64,000 nucleotides of DNA from Verrucomicrobiota bacterium (GTDB lineage: Bacteria > Verrucomicrobiota > Verrucomicrobiia > Chthoniobacterales > UBA10450), in the NCBI GenBank assembly GCA_003218375.1, contig QHNH01000028.1:62001-126000 (forward strand), read 5' to 3'. The notes under the pieces were generated by a model. That model was not told where the DNA came from and made no database searches. It saw nothing but the letters and a program-made list of their open reading frames with translations. A program made the translations under genes and the position numbers. Shown piece by piece: positions 8,591 to 16,243 of this stretch; the first letter of the stretch is position 1; each line of letters starts with the position of its first letter.

Positions 8591-10264
8591 TCAAAGGCTC
8601 GGCGCAGGCGTCTGCTCCACTTCCAACACCGGCACGCCGAGATCGCCGATCTTGCTCAGACTTAATCCCGCCAAGGCTGGAACTGCTTCGCTCATCTGCC
8701 GGAAAACATCTTCGATTGAATAGATGCCGTTTCGTCCCGAATAGGCCTGGATCAGATCGCGCAGGATTTCCCAGTCGTCGCGCGCCTGGCCAGGCCCGCG
8801 GACCGCGCGATTCAATCGTTGCAGCCGCCCTTTGCGGTTGATCATCGAACCGCGTTTCTCGGCGAAACCGAACGAGGGAAGGAGTGCCGTCGCGGCCGCG
8901 CTCGATGCGTTCGCGAGCAGGCTCATGACGACGAAGGCTGGCAGAGCCGAGAGCTGCTTCGATGTCAGCCCGATCTCGGTCGCGTCCTCGCCGAGCGCGA
9001 CGAGCGCTCGAATTCGACCGGACGCGACGCCATCGACAATTTCACGCAGGCGCGAACCGGGATCCATCGTGATGCCCAGGAGTCGCGCGCCGTTCGTGTT
9101 CGGATTGCGATCGGCGCTCAGGAGAATGTCATCTCCCGGGCCCGTTCGCGGAACGATCTCGATCAGATCGACTCCGAGAATGTTCGCCAGTTGCCGCGTG
9201 AGCCAAAGCTCTTCGTTCGTCATTCGGCCCGAAGCGAGGATCGCGATTTCCCAGCCGTTGAAATGCTTCAACTGCGCGGCGGCGTGCGCGATCGCCACAT
9301 TCCAATCAGCCGGAATGAGTTTGTCGCCGGAAAGGATCTCCGGCTGGAGAAGCCGTTTCTCTGACTGGAGATAATCGAAGTTCAGCCGCCCGTAATCGCA
9401 CATCCAGGAGGAATTGACGGCGTCGTTTTCGCGCGGGGTCTGGCGATAGATCACGTCCTCGCGCGTGCCGATGACGGTGTTGCAACCCGTCGCGCAGCTC
9501 GTGCAAAAGCCTTTTGTTTCTTTCAAAAACCAGACCCGCATCTGGAACCGGAAATCGGACGAGGTGAGCGCGCCGACTGGGCAGATGTCGACGGTGTTGA
9601 GCGAATAATTATTTTCCAGCCGCTTTCCCGGGTGCGCGGTCAGCACGCTGTGGCTGCCGCGATCGATGAAGCCGAGCACGTCGTCCTGCGCGACTTCCTG
9701 GCAAAACCGGATGCAACGCGAACAGAGAATGCAGCGCTCGTCATCGAGCGTCACGCGCGGACCCAGCTCGATGTTCTTCGGCTTCTTGACCTTGTTCTCG
9801 AGGAAGCGCGAATCGGCCCGGCCATATTCCACGCTGAATTCCTGGAGCCGGCATTCGCCCGCCTGGTCGCAGATCGGGCAATCGAGCGGATGATTGATGA
9901 GGAGAAATTCCATCACGCCTTTCCGGCACTCCACCGCCAGCGGCGAGTCGGTGCGGATGCCCATTCCTTCGCTCACGTCCTGCGCGCAGGAAATCTGGGG
10001 GCGCGGCATCCAGTTGATGATCGGTTTGCCATCTGAGCCAAGCTCTGGCTTTCGGTCGGGACCCATTTTCGGCAGTCCCATTTCGATCAGGCACATCCGG
10101 CAATTTCCCGGCGAGCTGAGCTTCTTGTGATAACAATACCGCGGCACGTAGCTGCCCGCCTTTTCGCACGCCTCGATCAGCCGCATCCCTCTTGGAAACT
10201 CATGCCAGACGCCATTGATTTGGACGTTCACCATCTGCGGCGGAGCTGAAGCTGGATTGGTCAT
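8591..10264 (-). CDS. nuoG: NADH-quinone oxidoreductase subunit G (short form)
   Basis: Iron-sulfur subunit of the complex I electron input arm. N-terminal [2Fe-2S] domain: C44, C55, C58 and the later ISCAQ Cys. His-Cys [4Fe-4S] region: NHPLDCPICDQAGECRLQ. Two-cluster region: CILCSRCIRFCQ with the later VDICPVGAL Cys. A further FCTSCATGCNT motif begins the molybdopterin-like domain. At 557 residues it is much shorter than E. coli (about 900) or Thermus (about 780), so most of the C-terminal molybdopterin-oxidoreductase fold is missing or reduced. ATG 10264 gives MTNPASAPPQMVNVQINGVW. A GxxExxY cassette lies immediately upstream. Confidence 0.95.
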   Translation of the reverse strand: MTNPASAPPQMVNVQINGVWHEFPRGMRLIEACEKAGSYVPRYCYHKKLSSPGNCRMCLIEMGLPKMGPDRKPELGSDGKPIINWMPRPQISCAQDVSEGMGIRTDSPLAVECRKGVMEFLLINHPLDCPICDQAGECRLQEFSVEYGRADSRFLENKVKKPKNIELGPRVTLDDERCILCSRCIRFCQEVAQDDVLGFIDRGSHSVLTAHPGKRLENNYSLNTVDICPVGALTSSDFRFQMRVWFLKETKGFCTSCATGCNTVIGTREDVIYRQTPRENDAVNSSWMCDYGRLNFDYLQSEKRLLQPEILSGDKLIPADWNVAIAHAAAQLKHFNGWEIAILASGRMTNEELWLTRQLANILGVDLIEIVPRTGPGDDILLSADRNPNTNGARLLGITMDPGSRLREIVDGVASGRIRALVALGEDATEIGLTSKQLSALPAFVVMSLLANASSAAATALLPSFGFAEKRGSMINRKGRLQRLNRAVRGPGQARDDWEILRDLIQAYSGRNGIYSIEDVFRQMSEAVPALAGLSLSKIGDLGVPVLEVEQTPAPSL

Positions 10265-10280
10265 CGGAAGAAATAGGCGG

Positions 10281-10742
10281 ATGAATCTGGAAGCCAGGAA
10301 ACCATGAGGGTTAAAGAGAAACGTCAGAGGCGGGATCGGGGCGATACTCCCGCCCGACCCGCTTCACGACCAATCTGGTCGAGGCGAAATTGAGCAAGAG
10401 TGCATCATCAAGGCTCGAAGCTTTTAAATAGGAACGGACAATCGCAAAGTGAATCTTCTCCAGCTGAGAGATCGCTTTTAGCTCAAGGACAAGTTTTCCC
10501 TCGACCAGCAAATCGAGACGGTGTTCTCCAATGACATGCTCTCGATAAAAAATGGGCAGCAACTTCTGCCGCTCAAACAATATGCCGGAATGCGCGAGCT
10601 CAATTGCCAAAGCTTCTTCGTACATGCTCTCCAGAAATCCAGGTTCCAGCTCCTTGTGAACCCGGATCGCCGCCGCGATCACGCGCGCACTTAATTCATA
10701 GTTTCCCAATCCCATTCCTGGTTTCCTGGCTTCCAGATTCAT
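10281..10742. mobile_element. GxxExxY cassette bounded by perfect 24-bp inverted repeats
   Basis: The 24-nt sequence beginning ATGAATCTGGAAGCCAGG occurs at 10281-10304 on the plus strand and at 10719-10742 on the minus strand, an exact inverted pair. The ends are built from a CCAGGAA-like word, the same style as the other word-repeat arms in the window. The GxxExxY gene fills the space between them: its ATG is inside one repeat and its TAA lies 7 nt beyond the other. The unit sits between nuoF and nuoG in an otherwise compact operon. The inverted repeat and its position are seen directly; mobility is inferred. Confidence 0.8.
10311..10742 (-). CDS. GxxExxY family protein
   Basis: The 143-residue product has the family core ELEPGFLESMYEEALAIEL, with the GxxExxY signature at GFLESMY, followed by HRLDLLVEGKLVLELKA, which looks like a PD-(D/E)xK nuclease-type core (D and ExK). 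Function in the family is not established. ATG 10742 overlaps the nuoF TGA as TGATG and lies inside a 24-bp inverted repeat; an alternative ATG is at M10. It interrupts the nuo operon without breaking the neighbouring frames. The family is commonly scattered as single genes in environmental bacteria. Confidence 0.9.
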   Translation of the reverse strand: MNLEARKPGMGLGNYELSARVIAAAIRVHKELEPGFLESMYEEALAIELAHSGILFERQKLLPIFYREHVIGEHRLDLLVEGKLVLELKAISQLEKIHFAIVRSYLKASSLDDALLLNFASTRLVVKRVGREYRPDPASDVSL

Positions 10743-12727
10743 CAGATTCTTCCCGCTGCGCCTGCTTTTTCCCAGCCAGGGTCGCGTGGCAGGGATGTCT
10801 CGGTGATTGTTTGTTCGGTGATCAGTTCTTCTGGCGTGTATTCCGGCGGCATCGGCGGCGGGACTGGTTTCCGGGAGCGCGCCGTAAATTCATCGCGGAA
10901 TTTCTCGACGAAACTTTGGGTCGGCCAGGCGCAGGCTTCTCCGAAGGCGCAGATGGTCCGGCCGGCGATGTTATCGGCGACGTTCTTTAACGTGTCCGGA
11001 TCCTGGACTACGCCGCCGCCGAGCAGCATGCGGTCGGTGATTTTTTGCATCCAGAGTGAGCCTTCGCGGCAGGGCGTGCATTGGCCGCAACTCTCGTGCG
11101 CGTAAAATTCGTTGATGTTGTTCAGGGTCCAGACCATGTCGCGCGTTTCATCGAGGATGATGACGCCGCCCGAACCCGCCATCGATCCGGCGGCGGCGAG
11201 GGAATCGAAATCCATCGGGATTTCGTAAAGCGACACTTCCTGTTCGGCCATCGAGCCGTCCGGTTGTTTCAGTTTGAGTTTGAAACGCTCGTCGGCGCGC
11301 AGAACTTTCGCCGAACTTCCGCCGGGAATGACGGCCTTGATTTGCCGCCCGTAACGCGGGCCGCCCGCCATATCGTAAATGAGCTGACCCATCGTGACCG
11401 CGCCCACTTCGATCTCGAAATAACCGGGCCGCTGCACGTCGCCGCTCACACAAACGATCCGGGTGCCGGTGTTGTTAGGCCGGCCGAGGCTGGCGTAACT
11501 GCCGCCGCCCATTTCGATGATGTGCTTCACGTGGCAGAGGGTCTCGACGTTGTTCACGATTGTCGGGCACATGTAGAGGCCGAGCACCGCCGGGAAATAC
11601 GGCGGCTTGATTCGTGGATAAGCGCGCTTGCCTTCGAGCGATTCGATCAGCCCGGTTTCTTCGCCGCAGATGTAAGCGCCGGCGCCGCGATGAACGTAAA
11701 TCTCGACGTCGAACCCGGTGCCGAGCATGTTGCGCCCCACGAAATTTTTCTCGCGCGCTTCCTCGATCGCGCGCTCGAGGATCTTCGCGCCTTCCGGAAA
11801 CTCGCCGCGGATGTAGATGTAGGCCGTCTTCGCGCCGAGCGCGAAACAGGAGATCAGGATTCCCTCGATCAACTGGTGGGGATCCTCGTGAACAATGTAG
11901 CGGTCCTTGAATGTCCCCGGCTCCGATTCATCGGCGTTGCAGATCAGGTAGACCGGCTTTTTTTCGTCGGCCTTGATAAAGCTCCATTTCACGCCGCAGG
12001 GAAACCCGGCGCCGCCGCGGCCCCGCAGGCCAGAAGTCTTCACTTCGTTCACGATTTCCGTGCGCGACATCTTGATCGCCTTCTTCAACGGCTCGTAGCC
12101 GCCGTGGCGCAGGTAGCAATCGATGTCGGTGGTGTAATCAGAGCGGCCGATGTTTTTGAAAATGAGGCGGTGCTCGAGGGGGTGAGGGGAGGTTTGAGGT
12201 TTGATGTTTGACGTTTGATTTCGGAGCAACTCCGCGGCTGCGGCTGGTTGCACGTTCTCGATCAGTTCATCCTGGACCATGCAGACCGGGGCAGTCCCGC
12301 AACTGGCGAGGCACTCGACGAATTCGATGCTGTATTTGCCATTATTGCTCACCGAGATCGGATGGTGCATGCCATTATCGTCGCGATGGCGGACGATGCC
12401 GGCGGCGGCGGAGGCGTGCTCCATGACCCGGTAGCTGCCGGCCATGGCACAGCTCAGGGTGCGGCAAACCCGGATGTGCGTTTTGCCGGCGGGCGCCTGC
12501 CGAAACATCGGATAGAACGTGACCAGCTCGAGAATGTTAATCGGTTGCAGCTCGAGCTTCACGGCGATCCAGCGCACGCCTTCGTCACTGATGAAACCGA
12601 ATTCCTCCTGCCACAAATGGAGCAGCGGCATCGCGGCGCTGCGTTTCCGATCCGCCGGATAACGCCCGATCGCTTCATCCATTTTCCGAGTAAGCTCGGC
12701 GGAGATACGCTTGTTCGTCGGTTCCAC
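10742..12727 (-). CDS. nuoEF: NADH-quinone oxidoreductase NuoE-NuoF fusion
   Basis: NADH-oxidising module of complex I in one frame of about 661 residues. The NuoE part (first about 170 residues) has MPLLHLWQEEFG and [2Fe-2S] cysteines in CRTLSC and CLASCG. The NuoF part (about 185-661) has GRGGAGFPCGVKW (FMN/NADH glycine-rich), CNADESEPGTFKDR, CGEETGLIESLEG and the [4Fe-4S] ligands ESCGQCTPCREG with a later Cys in TICAFGEAC. The joining linker reads LLRNQTSNIKPQTSPHP and comes from a GTTTGA-word repeat arm (12192-12223). NuoF resumes at EHRLIFKNIG with no start codon of its own. The preferred start is GTG 12727, because the upstream frame to 13003 overlaps the BamE-like gene. The stop overlaps the GxxExxY ATG. 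Confidence 0.9.
   Translation of the reverse strand: MEPTNKRISAELTRKMDEAIGRYPADRKRSAAMPLLHLWQEEFGFISDEGVRWIAVKLELQPINILELVTFYPMFRQAPAGKTHIRVCRTLSCAMAGSYRVMEHASAAAGIVRHRDDNGMHHPISVSNNGKYSIEFVECLASCGTAPVCMVQDELIENVQPAAAAELLRNQTSNIKPQTSPHPLEHRLIFKNIGRSDYTTDIDCYLRHGGYEPLKKAIKMSRTEIVNEVKTSGLRGRGGAGFPCGVKWSFIKADEKKPVYLICNADESEPGTFKDRYIVHEDPHQLIEGILISCFALGAKTAYIYIRGEFPEGAKILERAIEEAREKNFVGRNMLGTGFDVEIYVHRGAGAYICGEETGLIESLEGKRAYPRIKPPYFPAVLGLYMCPTIVNNVETLCHVKHIIEMGGGSYASLGRPNNTGTRIVCVSGDVQRPGYFEIEVGAVTMGQLIYDMAGGPRYGRQIKAVIPGGSSAKVLRADERFKLKLKQPDGSMAEQEVSLYEIPMDFDSLAAAGSMAGSGGVIILDETRDMVWTLNNINEFYAHESCGQCTPCREGSLWMQKITDRMLLGGGVVQDPDTLKNVADNIAGRTICAFGEACAWPTQSFVEKFRDEFTARSRKPVPPPMPPEYTPEELITEQTITETSLPRDPGWEKAGAAGRI
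12192..12223. repeat. Single word-repeat arm F5 (GTTTGA) inside the nuoE-nuoF junction
   Basis: Four units of GTTTGA separated by 1-2 nt (GAGGTTTGATGTTTGACG pattern) lie inside the fused nuoEF frame, where they encode NQTSNIKPQTS. No complementary arm is visible nearby. It is therefore either a half element or the remains of one. It falls exactly at the expected nuoE/nuoF boundary. Confidence 0.75.
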
Positions 12728-12744
12728 GGAGACGACGTGCTCGC

Positions 12745-13059
12745 TTATTCCGACAACGTGCTCGCCTTCGACTGCACCTTGTCGTCCTTGAAAACTACCG
12801 TGACGGATTCTTTTCCCTGGGCGTAAATGTAGATCGTCTTTTTCAGGAGAACGAAATCCTTCGTATCCATCGTCGTCGGAGGGCCGAGGATGGATTCCAC
12901 CTGCTTCTTCGACATTCCTTCCGCGACTTCGTCCACGTTCGCTTTCGTCAGCTTTTTCGAGGAATTGCAGGCCGCAAGGGCAAAGATCAAAGCGAGCAGG
13001 CAAATGACGAATGACGAATGACGAATGACGAAGGAATGACGAAGTCTGAATGACGACAT
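12745..13059 (-). CDS. BamE/SmpA-like outer-membrane lipoprotein
   Basis: The 104-residue product has a lipoprotein signal ending in the lipobox LAAC, then a small domain (KANVDEVAEGMSKKQVESILGPP...YIYAQGKESVTVVFKDDKV). This matches the two-helix/three-strand BamE-like fold, whose hallmark is G(M/L)xxxxVxxxLGxP. The start chosen is ATG 13059. The n-region and first half of the hydrophobic core (RHSFVIRHSSFVI) are encoded by an F1 repeat arm, so the export signal appears built from repeat DNA. It lies between nuoD and nuoEF in the same direction, an unusual guest in a nuo operon. The role of the fold is stated from family knowledge only. Confidence 0.8.
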   Translation of the reverse strand: MSSFRLRHSFVIRHSSFVICLLALIFALAACNSSKKLTKANVDEVAEGMSKKQVESILGPPTTMDTKDFVLLKKTIYIYAQGKESVTVVFKDDKVQSKASTLSE

Positions 13060-13140
13060 GTATCGCGGCTGCTCCGCGACATCCTTTGTCGTCATCCTTA
13101 TGTCTTCGTCATTCGTCATTCGTGCTTCGTCATTCCTTTC
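13004..13140. repeat. Inverted word-repeat hairpin, word F1 (ATGACGA), nuoD end
   Basis: The left arm 13005-13052 is repeated ATGACGA. The right arm 13090-13140 is repeated TCGTCATT. The spacer includes the ATG of the BamE-like gene, and the left arm codes for part of its signal peptide. The right arm directly follows the nuoD TGA. Confidence 0.88.
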
Positions 13141-14395
13141 ATCTGTCGCATTCGCCCATCACGAAGTCCAGACTGCCGAGGATGGCAACGACATCACTGA
13201 GCGGGGAGCCCGGTAAAAGCTCCGGCAAAATACTCAGGTTCACAAACGACGGGGCGCGGATTTTCAGGCGATGCGGGACACCGCCGCCTTTGCTGTTGAT
13301 GTAGAATCCCAGTTCGCCCTTCGGATTTTCCGCCGCGAAATAAACTTCGCCCGGCGGCGCGTTGAGCCCCTCGGTCACGACGATGAAATGGTGAATGAGT
13401 TCCTCCATTTTTGTCATCACCCGGGACTTGGGCGGCGGCATGTTTTTCCAATCGACGACGTTGATCGGCCCGGCCGGCAGTTTCTCTATGACCTGTCGCA
13501 GGATGCGGGCGCTTTGCCGCATTTCTTCGATCCGGACCAGGTAGCGATCGTAGCAATCGCCCGCGGTGCCGACCACGACCTCGAAGTCGTATTTCTCGTA
13601 GTCGAGATAAGGATGTTTGCGCCGGAGATCGTGCTCGACGCCGCTGCCGCGCAGGTTCGGCCCCGAGAGCGCATAGGCGATCGCGCGCTCGCGCGGAATC
13701 ACCCCGATATCGCGAGTGCGGTCGACAAAGATGCGGTTGCGCGTCAGGAGCTTGTCCACCTCGTCGAGTTGCGGAATGAAATCGTCGAGAAATTTTTCGA
13801 GCTGCGGGATGAATGTTTCCGGCAGATCGCGGATCTGGCCACCAACCCGGGTGTAAGAAGTGGTGAAGCGCGCGCCGGTCAGAAGCTCGAAAAGATCGTA
13901 GAGTTTTTCGCGCTCGGTGAATGTGTAGAGAAACGCCGTCATCGCGCCGAGATCCAGCGCCATCGCGCCGAGACCGAGGAGGTGCGCGGAGATGCGCGCT
14001 GTTTCGCAGCAGATAACGCGGATCGCCTTCCCGCGCGGCGGCAATTCCCAGCCCATCAATTTTTCCACGGCCAGCGCATATGCGACGTTGTTGGCGAGCG
14101 GCGCGAGATAATCGAGCCGGTCCGTGTAAGGGACGAACTGGTTATACTGCATGTTCTCGGCGATTTTTTCGTCGCCGCGATGGAGGAAACCGACATCCGG
14201 GATCGCCTTCGTAATTACTTCGCCGTCCAGTTCCAGGACGAGCCGTAACACGCCGTGCGTGGCGGGATGCGACGGCCCCATGTTGAGGACCATTTTTTCG
14301 CCGATGTCGCCCAGGTTCTCTCTCGCGCGCGCGTCGGCCGCGGCGACGCGCGTCACCGGGTCGGGAGATTCGATTTCGCGGGTGACAAATGCCAT
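13139..14395 (-). CDS. nuoD: NADH-quinone oxidoreductase subunit D
   Basis: 49-kDa-type subunit that helps form the quinone pocket, 418 residues. Family marks are NMGPSHPATHGVLRLVLELDGE (the quinone-site His), PDVGFLHRGDEKIAE, NLRGSGVEHDLRR and the C-terminal ILGSLDFVMGECDR. The start is ATG 14395 (MAFVTREIESPDP). The longer frame upstream reads through repeat DNA. It is the first nuo gene of this operon: nuoA, nuoB and nuoC, which normally precede it, are absent from the window. The stop TGA abuts an F1 repeat arm. Confidence 0.96.
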   Translation of the reverse strand: MAFVTREIESPDPVTRVAAADARARENLGDIGEKMVLNMGPSHPATHGVLRLVLELDGEVITKAIPDVGFLHRGDEKIAENMQYNQFVPYTDRLDYLAPLANNVAYALAVEKLMGWELPPRGKAIRVICCETARISAHLLGLGAMALDLGAMTAFLYTFTEREKLYDLFELLTGARFTTSYTRVGGQIRDLPETFIPQLEKFLDDFIPQLDEVDKLLTRNRIFVDRTRDIGVIPRERAIAYALSGPNLRGSGVEHDLRRKHPYLDYEKYDFEVVVGTAGDCYDRYLVRIEEMRQSARILRQVIEKLPAGPINVVDWKNMPPPKSRVMTKMEELIHHFIVVTEGLNAPPGEVYFAAENPKGELGFYINSKGGGVPHRLKIRAPSFVNLSILPELLPGSPLSDVVAILGSLDFVMGECDR

Positions 14396-14465
14396 GGCGA
14401 GCCTCGCGACTATGCTCGCGAGAGGCGCGCGAGGCGCAAGCGCAATTTGGCGGCCAAAGAGGCCG

Positions 14466-14605
14466 CGAAGCTCCAAATCCCAAGCTCCAAGCACCAGAGA
14501 AGCTCCAAATCTCAACATCCAAAAGCCAAAGACGGCCGATGCGTTTTAGGAGCTTGGCGCTTGAAAATTCTTTGGAGCTTGGAGCTTGGAATTTGGAGCT
14601 TTGCG
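14466..14605. repeat. Inverted word-repeat hairpin, word F3 (AGCTCCA), upstream of nuoD
   Basis: The left arm 14466-14520 repeats (A)AGCTCCA with variations. The right arm 14550-14605 repeats TGGAGCTT. A second copy of the same family lies at 47630-47765. The 14396-14697 spacer otherwise holds a palindromic CTCGCGA...TCGCGAG stretch next to nuoD and a GC-rich segment of no recognised function. The nuo operon promoter must lie here or further right. Confidence 0.85.
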
Positions 14606-14697
14606 CGAAGCGCCGCGCCTGCCCCGGGCGGCGGATGGGGCTTCCGCCGCCAGAACTCCGCGACACCGCCGCCTCGAGCGACGGCTGCGGGCTTAAC

Positions 14698-15087
14698 CTA
14701 CTTCAACTCCGCCCAGTACGGCGTGTCGCCCACAAGGAGCTGCTTCGCTTTCGTGGGGTTTTTGAACGTGACTAACTCGACCCGCCCCTTGCTGATGTCG
14801 CTGGGCAGGACTGAGTCTGCGCTCAGGCGCCAGTTCATGGCGGCGTTGCGCGCGAGCTCATCCAACGCGGGATGGCCGCTGCTCCGCAGCACATTGGTGC
14901 CCGTGACGCGGCCACTCTTGTCCAGCGTCAGAGACAACACGACTGACCCCTGTAGACCTTGAATGTAGACACCGAAGGGTAACCTCGGTTCTGACTTTTC
15001 AAGCCATCTGGCATTGGCCGTTGCCAACGGCAATGCGACTAGCAGCGCGATGATCGCAAGCACTGCTTTGCGTGCGTGTTTCTGCAT
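14698..15087 (-). CDS. TonB-like C-terminal domain secreted protein
   Basis: The 129-residue product starts at ATG 15087 (MQKHARKAVLAIIALLVALP), giving a clear signal peptide or membrane anchor ending near ATANA. The rest resembles the TonB C-terminal fold: GVYIQGLQGSVVLSLTLDKS, then GRVTGTNVLRSSGHPALDELARNAAMNW. These short TonB-like proteins lack the proline-rich spacer of true TonB, and their role is uncertain. It is transcribed divergently from fabD, so the 85-bp gap must hold promoters for both. Confidence 0.75.
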   Translation of the reverse strand: MQKHARKAVLAIIALLVALPLATANARWLEKSEPRLPFGVYIQGLQGSVVLSLTLDKSGRVTGTNVLRSSGHPALDELARNAAMNWRLSADSVLPSDISKGRVELVTFKNPTKAKQLLVGDTPYWAELK

Positions 15088-15172
15088 ATCAAAAGTATTT
15101 TTCTTGCATGACAAAAATGCAAGCTTAATCACGCGAGTTGCGCTGAGCTGGCCCCGAAACTACTAAAGTAAC

Positions 15173-16108
15173 ATGGCAAAAACGATCGCGCTACTGTTTG
15201 CCGGCCAGGGAGCGCAAAGCGTCGGGATGGGGCGCGAGCTGGCCGCGCATCACCCGGCCGCGGGCGAATTATTCCAGCAGGCGGACCAGATTCTCGGGCG
15301 CTCGCTCAGCGGCATCGCCTGGAATGGACCGCTCGAAGAATTGACGAAGACCTCGAACTGTCAGCCGGCGCTTTATGTCCATGGACTCGCCTGCCTGGCG
15401 GCATTGCGCAGCGCGGCTGGTGATTTCGCGGTCGAAGCCGCCGCCGGTTTGTCGTTAGGCGAGTGGACCGCGCACGCGGCGGCCGGGACATTCGATTTCG
15501 CGACGGGACTCAAGCTGGTGGAAACCCGCGGGCGCTTGATGGATGCCGCCTGTGCTGCGACCGCGGGCGCGATGGCGGCCATGATCGGCGCGGACGAAAA
15601 CGCGGTGCGCGCGCTCGCCGCCGATACCGACGTGGACGTCGCAAACCTCAATGCGCCGGGACAAATCGTGATCTCGGGAGAGAGCGCAAAAGTGGAAATG
15701 GCGGTCAGCCTTGCGAAAGAGCACGGGATCCGGCGCGCGACCCTGCTCAACGTCGCCGGCGCCTATCATTCGCGCCTAATGAACAGCGCCTACGAACAAC
15801 TCGGCCAGCCGTTGCTCGAGGCGACGCTGCAGGCGCCGCGTTTTCCAGTGATGAGCAACGTGACCGGCGGGCCGGTCGAGACGTTGCCGGAAATTCGGAC
15901 TGCCTTGCAGGATCAGGTGACGAGCACCGTCCGCTGGACCGAATGCATGGAAAACCTGCTCGAGCGCGGCTGCGATTTCTTTATCGAGCTGGGGCCGGGT
16001 GAAGTCCTCGCTGGTTTGCTGCGCCGGACTCGCAAGGACGCGAATGTGATCAGCGTAAGCGATTCAGCTTCCGTGCATGCGTGCGTAGAAAAACTCCGCG
16101 CGGCTTAA
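15173..16108 (+). CDS. fabD: Malonyl-CoA:ACP transacylase
   Basis: Transfers malonyl from CoA to acyl carrier protein for fatty-acid synthesis; cytoplasmic. The 311-residue product has GQGAQ at 11-15, the nucleophile S94 in GLSLGEW (Leu replaces the more usual His after the first Gly), and catalytic H199 in AYHSRLM. The C-terminal DFFIELGPGEVLAGLLRR is typical. Length matches the family (about 310). The expected fabH or fabG neighbours are not adjacent. It is followed by a long palindrome (16110-16205) that could end transcription. Confidence 0.95.
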   Translation: MAKTIALLFAGQGAQSVGMGRELAAHHPAAGELFQQADQILGRSLSGIAWNGPLEELTKTSNCQPALYVHGLACLAALRSAAGDFAVEAAAGLSLGEWTAHAAAGTFDFATGLKLVETRGRLMDAACAATAGAMAAMIGADENAVRALAADTDVDVANLNAPGQIVISGESAKVEMAVSLAKEHGIRRATLLNVAGAYHSRLMNSAYEQLGQPLLEATLQAPRFPVMSNVTGGPVETLPEIRTALQDQVTSTVRWTECMENLLERGCDFFIELGPGEVLAGLLRRTRKDANVISVSDSASVHACVEKLRAA

Positions 16109-16109
16109 G

Positions 16110-16205
16110 TCAGGTAGGGACGCCTTTCCGAAGCGTCCGACTTATCACTGTTGGATTATCCAATCAACAATAGTCGGACGTTTCGGAAAAACGTCCCTAC
16201 CTGTA
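16110..16205. repeat. Long palindrome with nested hairpins after fabD
   Basis: Left arm 16110-16142 (CAGGTAGGGACG...CGTCCGACTT) and right arm 16172-16203 pair over about 32 bp with few mismatches. Each arm holds its own small hairpin (GGACGC...GCGTCC). The middle has a further TTGGATTATCCAA palindrome. It resembles the other composite palindromes in architecture. It may also act as a fabD terminator, although it has no T-run. Confidence 0.75.
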
Positions 16206-16243
16206 TGACTTGCCCGGCGCATATGCCGCTCTAGTTTCTCAGC

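Noticed and set aside
11081-12211. 376-codon plus-strand open frame across nuoEF
   Set aside because: Antisense shadow of a clear complex I gene with full cofactor motifs.
12728-13003. N-terminal extension of the NuoEF frame
   Set aside because: It overlaps the BamE-like gene and codes for no NuoE sequence; GTG 12727 is a better start.
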